DNA of 64,000 nucleotides. Origin: an uncultured Prevotella sp. (lineage in GTDB: Bacteria > Bacteroidota > Bacteroidia > Bacteroidales > Bacteroidaceae). Where the stretch lies: NCBI GenBank assembly GCA_944320235.1, contig CALUGQ010000006.1:1-64000 (forward strand). The letters run 5' to 3'. Made by a program: the position numbers and the translations under genes. This document shows positions 8,401 through 16,473 of the stretch, in pieces (the stretch's first letter is position 1; the number at the start of each line of letters is the position of its first letter). The notes under the pieces were generated by a model, which saw only the letters and a list, made by a program, of their open reading frames with translations, was not told where the DNA came from and did not search any database.

Positions 8401-10239
8401 GGCTTTCTGCTCTGCACCGTCGTAAATCAGGCCTCCGTCATTGCGCTTCACGCCGACGATGTGCAGGTTGGTGGCCACGCCGAGACCTCCGGTGTAGGTG
8501 GCGTAGTCGTTCAGCTCGCCGTTGACGATGTTCGATGAGTTCTTTATGTCGTTAATGCTTATCAGCGCTCCGTCGCCTTCGCCGTCGGTAGACCATCCCA
8601 ATTGGTAAATCTCGCCGTTCAGCTCGTTGTTGACAGTCGGTGTGCCGCACTTGTCCGGGTCAATCTCCCCCAGCCCTGTGCCCACGTTGAGCGTTACATC
8701 CTCGCAGCACAGCGGTGTGGTGGGGCAGCTCATGCACGTGGCTCCGAACACATATTCGCCCGGAGCGTTCATGCCGGTCACGCGGCCGCTGGTGGTCACG
8801 GTGGCACCGGCCTCGACGGGTTGTCTCACCAAGCTCCAGCTCACAGAGAGGTCTGGGTTGGCCTCCAGCTGGTAGCTCGTCTGCTCCTCGCACACGTTGG
8901 TGCTCACCGTCGGGTTGATTGGACAGTGGTGGGCCACGTCGGGCTTCTGGCGCACAAAGCCGTAGCACACACCCATGGCGCCGAGCTTCAGCGCCAGTCC
9001 GGTGTAGAAGCGCAGCTCCGCACCGGAGAAATCCTTGTTGGCAACAACTGAAACGGTGGAATAGCCGCCGTCGGCCACAGCCAGGGCCAGCACACCCGAC
9101 GACACCGTCTGCTCGTCAATCTTGTTGCCGTGGCGGTCGAACAGACAGATGGTCACCGTGAAGCCGATGCCCAGGTCTACGGCACTGGCGTTGATGTACT
9201 TGAAGCCCACCTCGTCGCCTGCCTTGAAAGCCTCCTCGCTGCCTTCGCGACTGACGCGCATCTTCGCGCCGCCCTGGTAGCCTACGGAGAGAATGGGGGT
9301 AATGGCGGCAAACTCTGTCCATGGGTCAGGTGTGCCGTCAGCCTTTTTGTTGTCGCTGTCGTCGTCTACAAGCTCGCGCATACCGTCGTCAAGGAACTGG
9401 AACGGCAGGCCCAGCAGCACGGCGTTGCGGCCGTCAAGCTCGGTGAAGGTCAGCGTCTCGTCGTCTTGCACCTTCAAGCTACCTGCGCTCACCTGGTCGA
9501 GCACCTTACCGCTGCCCAGGTTCGATCCGGCAATGAGTTTCGTCTCCTTTGGCGAGCCTACGAAAGCGTACTTCACTCGCGTTGTGCCTCCCACGCCCAC
9601 ACCGAGACCGCCGCCGGTGATGAGGGCTATCTCGTCGAACACCTCATCGATATTGGCCGTGATATAGGTGCAGGCATCCTCAGAGCCGGGAATCTTGATG
9701 AGGTTCAGGCCGATGCCGCTGCCCTCGGCGCCTTCCTCCACGTCTACGGTCTTAATCATCTGACCGTCGCGGTAGAAAACGATTCGCATCATTTTGATGA
9801 CATCGAGCGAGAGCACGTTGTCGCCCGACGAGGCCACGAGGCAGAAGCCCGCCTCGGTGCCGGCATCGAAGTAATGGTCGATGCTGCGCACGCTCACAGT
9901 GGGCTTTACGGCTAAGTTCACGTCCAAGACATTAGGAATGTCTACGAAGTTGTCAAGGTCCTCGTCGGTCAGGTTGTTCAGGTTGCTGATCCACGTGGCC
10001 ACGCCCACAGACTGCGCCAGGGTGTTGACCGAATAGCCACGACCGGCCATGGCCTGGCGGTTGTCAAAATGACGGTAGGTGTTCTTGCCGTCGGTGGTTG
10101 TTTCACCTTCCGCTTTTGTCTGCGACCATATCTTCTTGCCTTCAATCAGCTCGTCATCGTTGGCTAGCGCAAATGCCTGCGTGCAGCAGAGCAGCGTGAG
10201 AGTCATGGCCAAATATGCTGAAATGCGTCTCATAAACAT
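5419..10239 (-). CDS. Giant secreted surface protein of the pilus locus (1606 aa)
   Basis: This is the last gene of the type V pilus operon. A signal peptide (about residues 1-27, MRRISAYLAMTLTLLCCTQAFA) without a lipobox is followed by repeated beta-rich blocks. Two related blocks with DLSALEFFQIRCYHGG-like text occur in the first half. A cysteine-rich PKD/HYR-like segment lies near residues 430-530 (CEEQTSYQLEANPDLSVSWSLV). A thrombospondin-type-3-like calcium motif, DIDNDGIPDCMD, is near residue 890. The C-terminus (GKAIVRSSHPDITRLEAFGTNGAKTG, ending in a VVRVTLNGGDIRTFKV strand) resembles a T9SS type A sorting domain, so export through the type IX system is likely (inference). It starts 33 bases after a minor pilin gene. 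By analogy with Mfa5-type proteins it may be an adhesin at the pilus tip or on the surface, but no known adhesin domain is certain. Confidence 0.6.
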   Translation of the reverse strand: MFMRRISAYLAMTLTLLCCTQAFALANDDELIEGKKIWSQTKAEGETTTDGKNTYRHFDNRQAMAGRGYSVNTLAQSVGVATWISNLNNLTDEDLDNFVDIPNVLDVNLAVKPTVSVRSIDHYFDAGTEAGFCLVASSGDNVLSLDVIKMMRIVFYRDGQMIKTVDVEEGAEGSGIGLNLIKIPGSEDACTYITANIDEVFDEIALITGGGLGVGVGGTTRVKYAFVGSPKETKLIAGSNLGSGKVLDQVSAGSLKVQDDETLTFTELDGRNAVLLGLPFQFLDDGMRELVDDDSDNKKADGTPDPWTEFAAITPILSVGYQGGAKMRVSREGSEEAFKAGDEVGFKYINASAVDLGIGFTVTICLFDRHGNKIDEQTVSSGVLALAVADGGYSTVSVVANKDFSGAELRFYTGLALKLGAMGVCYGFVRQKPDVAHHCPINPTVSTNVCEEQTSYQLEANPDLSVSWSLVRQPVEAGATVTTSGRVTGMNAPGEYVFGATCMSCPTTPLCCEDVTLNVGTGLGEIDPDKCGTPTVNNELNGEIYQLGWSTDGEGDGALISINDIKNSSNIVNGELNDYATYTGGLGVATNLHIVGVKRNDGGLIYDGAEQKAKAKVGFVVEMTSTGLDLSALEFFQIRCYHGGKEVYRNVVNESNTVSVGLAGSNQVQKVRFAIEVPPTDEDGKAIQFDEISLWRSGVIDLNLSETKIYYGFVQYDSENNDCDSPLACVTATVSSKSTGATINGNETQMAGAVGVANVINNISYLIDDDLNTAMTISNTVNVGGGQTIAVNMGRTLDFRHQLCLVVDNATYLAAIQVGNWIKVSTYLRGQATGDEFQEWNVLGVNVIGYGDKNIMVMQPKSSYDEVRIEIGIIVGALKIQKFYGLFLRGDIDNDGIPDCMDPESCETSIEGIEATDVCVGDVITISGKGMSSTDYTIQLPEQGINKTFTTDDTGNFSESFQLNRPGRYTMTFRDGSGTMMGQAPYTVHPLMTTWRTDAASTDWNEWNNWTDGTPYCCTDAVIPQGAAHYPVLDGTVAEGDEYCVQGIHFEPGAAIDRPYKLNYDRAWVEMELEPNRYYMLAAPLKHTYTGDMFVAADGQLPPCFTPLTEETLKENRFDPQIYQRLWARTAPGRVLGSTTNVGIDVAKTRWSRNFNALAFDYGSAQGETQAGNARHYNAFSLWVDNGSLPATQLFRFRFPKEHTKYNYYEDFSRNPIDGEYEGGDKGNIGRDGIYRFAYEDASDKNKNKTFSYVRTRPGTDGTNETTTDERTVYLGAEELTATLSIENTDGPADEQACFAAANPFMSRIDVAAFLAANSDKVKAVKLYDGNTISTATLNGGALLSTGTETAIQPMQGFFVEATDAAATSLDVTFSGAMMSPDVAEPSAEAEAAVSAQAVGACTALRLSARRGAEVATTVVTMQGDASALTLIDNEASPRVAVFTVAGGKAYDIHPVGGRTSIPIGLLTEGTDTLTLSFSAEGEADLADYELYDNATGSAYPLARALTFSGMGTSIGRFELRLRGADNGGTDDIGTRLYVAVQNGKAIVRSSHPDITRLEAFGTNGAKTGDESFAGTPEASVAIGRGVSVVRVTLNGGDIRTFKVMH

Positions 10240-10272
10240 ATATTTTTGCTTAGGTTGTTATGATGATGGTAA

Positions 10273-11457
10273 TCAATAATTGTTATAATTGTTATTGATT
10301 GTTCCTGTGATTTTATATTTATGGTTGCGCCTGAAGTAAAACTCGTTGTTGTCCACGTCAGGAGAAATGATGCCTGTGGCCTCATCTGCATAGGAAATGT
10401 CGTCTGACTCATACCACTTGTACGCATTATGGCCTACCAAGCCTCCCAGACCTGTATAATAAATGCCTGCCCCTAATCTTGTTTTTGTTTGTAGAACATA
10501 GGTGGTAAATACAAGTGTACTTCCAATGGCAGGAATATCTTCTTCAAAAGCCACAATGTTTCTCCCATCGCCTGTTTGCTGGAATGGAGTTAAAAAATCA
10601 TCGTAGTCCGTAAGATGTGATTTTGTGTATATGTCATCCATCAATAACACAGCCTGTTTGATTTCACTCCTTAATACAGTATTGTCTCTTTTCACTGTCA
10701 AGTTCACTTCTACTTTTGCCACTGCACGGTATAGGCGACCTGTAAGCGGCAATGTAGTTTCTTCAGCTGTTTCACCATATTTTATTATGGGGTCGTCGTT
10801 CCCTTCCAGATGGCAGTATCCAAAGAAAAACTGAGGGGTGAACATGATGCCACATTCGCCATCGTCTACTTCTTCTGCGAAATTGCCAACGTCTACTGTT
10901 CCTTTCATTTCCACCTCAAATTCTTCGAACGTTACGTCTTCGAGGTCGTTGTTGTTCAGGCTGAACCAGCCTTCTTCATCTGCGTTGTACGCTATGGCCA
11001 CCACGCGGTATTCATAGCTGTATAGTTTTGTGAGCGTGGCGTTGGCTATCTTCATGTTCTTCTTTTCGTCGTCCCAGCTGCAGGTAGTCTTTAGGTTGTT
11101 CGTAGGGTCGTAAACGAAGTCGGTTGCCTCCTGGCCGGTCACCTGCGGGTCTTTGCGTCTGAACACAACGATGCGCACAGTGTTTATCTCCTCCAGCTCT
11201 TCTTTTCCGCCTATGAGGTCGTTGTCGTCAATTATGCCGTCACCGTTTGTGTCGCCCTGCTCTGGCGGGGCAACGCGTGTGGCATTGTCGTCATCGGTGC
11301 TCCATGTACCGCTGAAGCTGATGGCCAGCGGCACGGTTACTTTCTCGCCGTCGTGGGGCAAAGTGTCGCCTGCCAGGGTTCCGTCGTCGCTTGAGCAGGC
11401 AGCCGCAGCCAGCGTCAATGCGGCCAGGGCAAGGTATGTCAGTCTGTTCTTCATCAT
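10273..11457 (-). CDS. Type V pilus minor/tip subunit lipoprotein
   Basis: The precursor has 394 residues with a lipoprotein signal (AAAAC, Cys21). An Arg (R61, NATRV) lies 40 residues after the lipid cysteine, as in pilins that are trimmed by an Arg-specific protease before assembly. A short DTNGDGIIDDND stretch (69-80) looks like a calcium-binding loop. The middle (NTVRIVVFRRKD, YSYEYRVVAIAYNADEEGW) follows the FimA/Mfa fold pattern, and the protein ends in KITGTINNNYNNY. The gene lies between another minor subunit (10 bases upstream) and the giant surface protein, a place typical of accessory or tip subunits. Confidence 0.65.
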   Translation of the reverse strand: MMKNRLTYLALAALTLAAAACSSDDGTLAGDTLPHDGEKVTVPLAISFSGTWSTDDDNATRVAPPEQGDTNGDGIIDDNDLIGGKEELEEINTVRIVVFRRKDPQVTGQEATDFVYDPTNNLKTTCSWDDEKKNMKIANATLTKLYSYEYRVVAIAYNADEEGWFSLNNNDLEDVTFEEFEVEMKGTVDVGNFAEEVDDGECGIMFTPQFFFGYCHLEGNDDPIIKYGETAEETTLPLTGRLYRAVAKVEVNLTVKRDNTVLRSEIKQAVLLMDDIYTKSHLTDYDDFLTPFQQTGDGRNIVAFEEDIPAIGSTLVFTTYVLQTKTRLGAGIYYTGLGGLVGHNAYKWYESDDISYADEATGIISPDVDNNEFYFRRNHKYKITGTINNNYNNY

Positions 11458-11466
11458 TGTTTCCCG

Positions 11467-12831
11467 TCATTTTAGTTGTATTTCATGCTCCTCGCTGAAG
11501 CCGCCGTTTATTTCGCCGCCATTGTATGATGGGCCGTGCTCAAAGCCCGGTATCACCTCGATGGTTATGTCAGCATTGCTGGATTCGCCTGCAATGTCCT
11601 CAAACTTGCCGCCGATATTCACCCGGACGTTGGCGTATGAGTAGAAACAGAGGTGTCCGTCGCGGTTGTCGTAGACGTAGAGATTGTCTTCTTTGTCTTT
11701 TAATCCAGGGCTCACAGAGTATGTGGCTGCATCGCTGCCAGTGATGAAGTGGCTTTTAGCCGGGCGGATGTTGAAGTCCTTGTATTCCTTTTCTTCGTCC
11801 GACTGCTCAGCCAGCTCAGTGGCAGGACGGTATATTACCCGCATACGCAGCCTCATGCCCTTTTCGCTGGGCAGCAGGAAAGTGCTTAGCGTCACTTCCG
11901 TCTGGTCTTCGGCAATGTCTTGCGCGTCAAGCAGCACGAAGTGTGGTGACTCCGCCCACTTCTCTTTCTGTTCGTCGGTCAGCTTGCTGTCGTCGTACTG
12001 CCCTGTGGTGGTGCTTGCCGGCGACACAGGATAGTGGGTTCCGTGGCTGCCGTAGAGATTCATTTCGGTGGGATAGTTGTCACCGTAAAGTTCTATGCGC
12101 TCCACCGCCATTATTGGCAACTCCTTAATGTTGATGTTTATCTGGCTCACAATGCGGAAAATGCGACCGTAGAAAGTGATGCTTCGTGAATTTTTGCCTT
12201 GCCAATAAAATCCGTCAGGAAACTTGTCTTTGTTTTCTTCGATGTCTCCTGTGCCTCTTACAATTCCGTAGAAGAGTTCAGGAGTTTTATAACTTCCATC
12301 AGCTCCGGCTATTAGCTTCAGCGGTATGTCGGTTCTGCCTTTCGGCTCTGTTTCAAATGTTGCTTTTTTGTCTGTGCGGGTATAGGCAAGGGCGGTTGAC
12401 AGCACATAAGTGTAAGGCGATATTATTGCATCAGACATACAATTTATCGACTCTGTGCAACTGGCATATCTGTCGCTCCCGATTATTTGAACAGTTGGAT
12501 TGAAAGATTTGTAAAATTCAAAATCGGTTGCTGGTGGATATCCGGCAGTATATCCTAATCCTTTTGTAAACACCATCACGTCAATGGCGTCGGCGCGGCA
12601 TATCCCCTCTTGCTGCGGGCCAGATGCCTGGTCGTTTGGTTCGGTGAAAGCGCGTGTGCTGCCCGAGCCGGAGCCGCTGATGATTATGCCGTTGCTGCCG
12701 CCGGGCAGCGTGAGGTGGTTGCCGCTGCCGCCGTCGGCCATCGTGTCATCCTGTGCGCAGGCTGCAAGCATGGCGGCTGCCGTCAGGCAGGCTGCCGCCG
12801 CTTTGCTGAATGTCTTGTTGTATTTTGTCAT
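11467..12831 (-). CDS. Type V pilus minor subunit lipoprotein
   Basis: This 454-residue protein starts at 12831 (MTKYNKTFSK); the frame is open upstream to 12882 but that part has no signal-peptide character. The lipobox is MLAAC with Cys25. STR60 lies 35 residues later and would be the protease trimming point of a FimA-like subunit. A glycine/serine-rich linker (GSNGIIISGSGSGS) precedes it. The body (ICRADAIDVMVFTKGLGY, AISPYTYVLS, NINIKELPIMAVERIELYGDNYPTEMNLYG) matches the Bacteroidales Mfa-like family, in which the first domain holds a VMVF-type strand. Neighbours on both sides are further pilus lipoproteins, so it is read as an accessory subunit; its exact place in the fibre is unknown. 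Confidence 0.65.
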   Translation of the reverse strand: MTKYNKTFSKAAAACLTAAAMLAACAQDDTMADGGSGNHLTLPGGSNGIIISGSGSGSTRAFTEPNDQASGPQQEGICRADAIDVMVFTKGLGYTAGYPPATDFEFYKSFNPTVQIIGSDRYASCTESINCMSDAIISPYTYVLSTALAYTRTDKKATFETEPKGRTDIPLKLIAGADGSYKTPELFYGIVRGTGDIEENKDKFPDGFYWQGKNSRSITFYGRIFRIVSQININIKELPIMAVERIELYGDNYPTEMNLYGSHGTHYPVSPASTTTGQYDDSKLTDEQKEKWAESPHFVLLDAQDIAEDQTEVTLSTFLLPSEKGMRLRMRVIYRPATELAEQSDEEKEYKDFNIRPAKSHFITGSDAATYSVSPGLKDKEDNLYVYDNRDGHLCFYSYANVRVNIGGKFEDIAGESSNADITIEVIPGFEHGPSYNGGEINGGFSEEHEIQLK

Positions 12832-12913
12832 GTCGTTATGTCGTTTTCTGTCTTTGTTCCGTTTGCATGGGCGCGGGTGCAATGGTGCTTGCGCGCCTGT
12901 TGGGATGCCGTTT

Positions 12914-14008
12914 TTATATGTCTATGTCTACGTCAACCTGCCAGTTGCCGTCCACATAGATTATGTCGTCGCCCAGTCCCTCGTCGCCGCCGAGGTCATA
13001 AGGCTCGTCTGTCGTGGCTGTTTTGTCGCCTATGGTGTATATGACGTTGGCTTCGATGTCGAAATTCTGCTCCTTTGACTCTTTTTGGGCGACGGGATAG
13101 CTATGCAGCTCAGTGTCTCCGCTGTAGAGTTTGAGCTTCATGGTGCCTGTGGCGGCATCGGCAGGTGCGGGCAGCGGCAGCAGGTAAGCGCCTTGGAGCA
13201 CCGTGCCGGGCAGCTTGCTGTCGATGGTGTTGCCCTCTTTGTCGGTCACGGTTTCGCCTTTCAGTATGTCGTTAGTTACGGGGATGCTGAGCAGCACCTG
13301 TGACCCATCAATCTCTTCTGGCTGATATGCGCTGGCGGCAATGCTGGTGAGCGGCACGTTCTTGCGCTGGTTGGCGTACAGCACGAGGTCTATGCGGGTC
13401 ACGTCTTTCGGAATGTTGGTGAAGTAAGCCAGCACGCCCGCCACGCAGCGGCTGAGCGTAAGGTCTACCACGTTGCCGGCGGTGCTTACTACGGTTTTGG
13501 CCGAGCCGGCAAACAGTTCGGTTGTGGCGATGTCGCCCTGTTTCTTCCCCTCGGCCAGCGTGGCCACGGTGTTGCCCAGCGTGGTGCCGATCTTGATGGC
13601 ATCGGGCAGGCCATAGGCATTGCCACTGGTGTCTACCGTGCCGTCGGCCGTCTTGCTGCAGTCGAGGCCCACGGCCACGATGGTGTATTCCATGCCGAGC
13701 GCAAGCCGTGTCTTGAGCGTGTAATACTGCGAGGCGGAGGTTCCCGTAAGCTGTTCCCAGCCAACGTTTTCGCTGGCTATGCAGCGTGCGTCGGCGCTTG
13801 TGCCGTCGAACACGTATACCTGCACATACGTCACATGTTGCGCCGGGTCTGAGTTTGTCAGCGTCGTGCGCGTTGGCGGTGTGGCTGTAAACCTTATAGT
13901 CAGTTCCCCGTTGCCGTCGCTGTCGCCGTCAGCGGCAGTTGAGCAGGCGGCCAGTGCCGCCATGGCGAGGATGCACAATATGTGATGTATCTGCTTCAAT
14001 ATTTTCAT
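12914..14008 (-). CDS. FimA/Mfa-family pilus subunit lipoprotein
   Basis: The precursor has 364 residues. The lipobox ALAAC places the lipid on Cys22, and R47 (PPTRTT) is the likely cleavage point for donor-strand exchange. The N-terminal domain has the family strand HVTYVQVYVFDG and a GMEYTIVAVGLD block; the C-terminal domain contains RCVAGVLAYFTNIPKDVTRIDLVLYANQRKN, closely paralleling the major pilin (TVAGILGYFKNIP). The last strand, GNWQVDVDIDI, is the usual end of these proteins. It follows the presumed major pilin gene after 195 bases containing a strong hairpin, so it is probably made at a lower level as a minor shaft or tip-proximal subunit. A start at 14023 is equally open. Confidence 0.75.
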   Translation of the reverse strand: MKILKQIHHILCILAMAALAACSTAADGDSDGNGELTIRFTATPPTRTTLTNSDPAQHVTYVQVYVFDGTSADARCIASENVGWEQLTGTSASQYYTLKTRLALGMEYTIVAVGLDCSKTADGTVDTSGNAYGLPDAIKIGTTLGNTVATLAEGKKQGDIATTELFAGSAKTVVSTAGNVVDLTLSRCVAGVLAYFTNIPKDVTRIDLVLYANQRKNVPLTSIAASAYQPEEIDGSQVLLSIPVTNDILKGETVTDKEGNTIDSKLPGTVLQGAYLLPLPAPADAATGTMKLKLYSGDTELHSYPVAQKESKEQNFDIEANVIYTIGDKTATTDEPYDLGGDEGLGDDIIYVDGNWQVDVDIDI

Positions 14009-14118
14009 CCTGTTAGTTTCCATTTCTTTTCTTCTTCTGCTGAAAAGGTCCTTGTGTCGTGCACAGCGTCGCCCGGTGCGGTGTGCAGCCTTTGTCGGCG
14101 AGCTTTATTTTTTTGAAA

Positions 14119-14158
14119 ACCCTTGTGCGGTGCGGCATTCCCGTCGCCGCACAAGGGT
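14119..14158 (-). terminator. Hairpin between major pilin gene and minor subunit genes
   Basis: ACCCTTGTGCGG (14119-14130) pairs perfectly with 14147-14158 (12-bp stem, 16-base loop). On the minus strand it is followed by TTTTC and an A-rich run rather than a long T-run. It could be a leaky terminator or an RNA-stabilising end that raises major pilin expression over the genes downstream. Confidence 0.55.
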
Positions 14159-14203
14159 CGATTTGTTGGTGTCTCATGTCCGCCAAGAGGCGGAGAGAGG
14201 GGA

Positions 14204-15427
14204 TTAGTCCATAACGAGGCCGAGGTCGATTCTGTGTGCCCAGTCAGCGTCAACAGAAATCACAATCTCCTGCTCAACGGTCAAGTCGATAGGATCGTCG
14301 TCATCATCGCCACCACCGCCTGTGGTATTGTTCTTCAGCTTCTTACCGATTGAGTAGAAGTAGTTGGCAACCAGCGGGAACGCAGTTGTGTTCTCAGCGA
14401 ATTCTGCGCCAGCCTCGCCGGGAGCGCCAGCTCCGTCAACACCCTTAACTTTTACATTGTAAGTTTTCAGAGCACTGTTTGTGTCGGCACCTGTCAGAGC
14501 AACAACGAGGGTAGCCTCGCCCGTCTGAACAGCAAGAGGCAGAGAATAAGCACCCTTGAGGAAAGAGTTCTCCACAACTGTAACGCCATTTGCGCTGTAC
14601 TGGTTGCCGTCGCTTGTGAAGATGTCCTGTCCGGCATCATTCTTACCAGTTGTTGCGTGGCTCAAGTCGATGTCGATGATGTTGTAACCACCAGTTACTT
14701 CACCTATTGCAGAGCGGTCAGCAAGTTTGGCAGAAGTGCTCTTCTTTACAACTTTCACAACCACGTGCTTAACATCCTGTCCGCCTACGGTTGTCGGGAT
14801 GTTCTTGAAGTAACCGAGAATACCGGCAACGGTGCGGTTCAGAGTTACGCCTACGTTGAATGTCGCGTTGTCGGTCTTAACATCAACAACATCGCTCACG
14901 CCAGAGAACACCTCGTCAGCAGTCTTGCCAACGGCAAGTGCGAGCTTGGCTTCATCAAGTTTTGTCGTATGTGCTGTGAATGCAAGCGGAGTGTAAGTCG
15001 TGCTTGATGCCTCGGCGTTGGTCTTCTCCTCAAATCCAACGGCAAGGAATTTGTACCTGCCTGTTTCCAGCTTGTCTGTAAGAGTGTAGGTTTTGGTCTC
15101 AGTACCAGTAACAGCGTCGTCATTGAAGCCGAAGCCGTTGGCGTCTATGATTTCCTTCTGGAAAACATAGTCTGAACCAACCTCCTTGAAGAGATACAGG
15201 TGCATATCGTTAACCTGCTGGAGAGCCTCCTGGCTGTACAGAGGACGTCCGGCACGAGTAGACGATGCGCTGCTCACCTCGAAGTCGAAGTTTACAGTCA
15301 CGTCGCAGAGTTCACCTGTGGCAGCGCCAGTCTGGCCACCACCGAGGTTGTCGTCATCACTAGAACAAGCTGAGAATGTCAGCAGTCCGCAGGCCAGAGT
15401 GGCCATTGCCAAAAAATTTTTCTTCAT
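14204..15427 (-). CDS. Probable major type V pilin (FimA/Mfa1-like lipoprotein precursor)
   Basis: The 407-residue precursor has a lipoprotein signal (MKKNFLAMATLACGLLTFSAC, Cys21), a short acidic linker and STR58, the expected Arg-protease site that releases the lipidated N-terminal strand for polymerisation. The N-terminal domain contains VNDMHLYLFKE and GRYKFLAVGFEE; the C-terminal domain has LNRTVAGILGYFKNIP and ends in ISVDADWAHRIDLGLVMD, a final strand like that of the adjacent anchor. Its position directly after the anchor gene, its own hairpin downstream and its small-residue-rich sequence support a shaft subunit. Known members are secreted as lipoproteins, trimmed on the surface and built into a fibre by strand exchange. 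Which paralogue forms the shaft is inferred from gene order. Confidence 0.75.
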   Translation of the reverse strand: MKKNFLAMATLACGLLTFSACSSDDDNLGGGQTGAATGELCDVTVNFDFEVSSASSTRAGRPLYSQEALQQVNDMHLYLFKEVGSDYVFQKEIIDANGFGFNDDAVTGTETKTYTLTDKLETGRYKFLAVGFEEKTNAEASSTTYTPLAFTAHTTKLDEAKLALAVGKTADEVFSGVSDVVDVKTDNATFNVGVTLNRTVAGILGYFKNIPTTVGGQDVKHVVVKVVKKSTSAKLADRSAIGEVTGGYNIIDIDLSHATTGKNDAGQDIFTSDGNQYSANGVTVVENSFLKGAYSLPLAVQTGEATLVVALTGADTNSALKTYNVKVKGVDGAGAPGEAGAEFAENTTAFPLVANYFYSIGKKLKNNTTGGGGDDDDDPIDLTVEQEIVISVDADWAHRIDLGLVMD

Positions 15428-15548
15428 GTCGTTAATTGATTAAGTGATTAGTTAAATTATAATGAAACTAATGTCCATCCGTTTTTCCCTTTGCCCCACC
15501 CTTCCCTGTTGCCGCCGGGCGGGGCGATTCGGCTCACTTACCGTGGCA

Positions 15549-16454
15549 TCACTCTTCCAGGCCGAGGTCAATCACCTGTTGCCATGCCCCGTTTACGAGG
15601 ATCGAGACTATTATCTCGCCTTTCTGCTCGTCGTATTTGAGCCTCACCACCTCTATGCGGTTGCGCTCGAAGGTGAGCTTTATGTCGTCGGCGGTGAACC
15701 GCGGTTCGGAGCCGGGCTGTTCGAACAGCCTGAAGCTCACGTCAGACTCCCCGTCGCCTGCCGTAGGCGCTATCACGGTGTTGGTTATCACCTCGGGGTG
15801 TCCTTGCAGCAGGGTGCTGTCGGTCACCGTGCCGTCGCCGGCGTAGAGGCCGTGGCGGCCAGCGTAGAGGCTTACGTGGTCAACCTGCTTCTCTGAGAGC
15901 GTGATGTATTCCGGCAGGTTCACCCCCTGCACCAGCAGCTTGCCCTTTATGCGCTCCAGCTCCACGGTGTAGTAGGCGTGGGTGTAGTCGTAAAGCAAGG
16001 TGTCGTTGGCCAGGTACACGTCGTATCCCTCCACCTCGTCGGTGTGCATAGTGTAATAGCGTCCGTTGTCGCGCACGGGCTCCTCGTTGTCGATGTTGCC
16101 CCACACGGTGAGCGCGTACCGGCCGAACGGCAAGTCGTGCGGCAGGCGTGCGGTGGCCATCATGGCGTCGCCCTCCACGTCGTGCAGGTGCTTCACGAAC
16201 ACCACCTCGCCCGTCTCGACATTGGTCAGCGAGTAGTACAGTTTCTGTATGTAGTGGCGGAAGGGCAGGTTTTCGTCCACGCGGCTGTCAAGCCCCGTCG
16301 CCTCCTGCACCTCGTCGATGTTGAAGTAGTTCTTGTCCTTTATGTCGATCATGACGCTCAGCGGCGGGCAGGGTTCTATGCTGTCCCTTATGCAACCCGT
16401 AAGCGCCAGCGCGGCCAGCGCACACAGTGCGAGGTGTGATGTCATTCTGTTCAT
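15549..16454 (-). CDS. FimB/Mfa2-like pilus anchor lipoprotein
   Basis: The product is 301 residues from the ATG at 16454 (MNRMTSHLALCALAALALTGC, lipid on Cys21). After CIRDSIEPCPPL comes the two-domain FimB/Mfa2 pattern: YIQKLYYSLTNVETGEVVFV, LPFGRYALTVWGN, a YVELERIKGKLLVQ strand and the final VNGAWQQVIDLGLEE. Unlike the pilins it has no Arg site soon after the lipid cysteine, as expected for the membrane-bound anchor that ends polymerisation. It lies 19 bases after the DUF3868 gene and 121 bases before the major pilin gene. The frame is open upstream to 16619, but that part is arginine/proline-rich noise. Confidence 0.8.
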   Translation of the reverse strand: MNRMTSHLALCALAALALTGCIRDSIEPCPPLSVMIDIKDKNYFNIDEVQEATGLDSRVDENLPFRHYIQKLYYSLTNVETGEVVFVKHLHDVEGDAMMATARLPHDLPFGRYALTVWGNIDNEEPVRDNGRYYTMHTDEVEGYDVYLANDTLLYDYTHAYYTVELERIKGKLLVQGVNLPEYITLSEKQVDHVSLYAGRHGLYAGDGTVTDSTLLQGHPEVITNTVIAPTAGDGESDVSFRLFEQPGSEPRFTADDIKLTFERNRIEVVRLKYDEQKGEIIVSILVNGAWQQVIDLGLEE

Positions 16455-16473
16455 CGTAGTGCTTGTTGATGTT

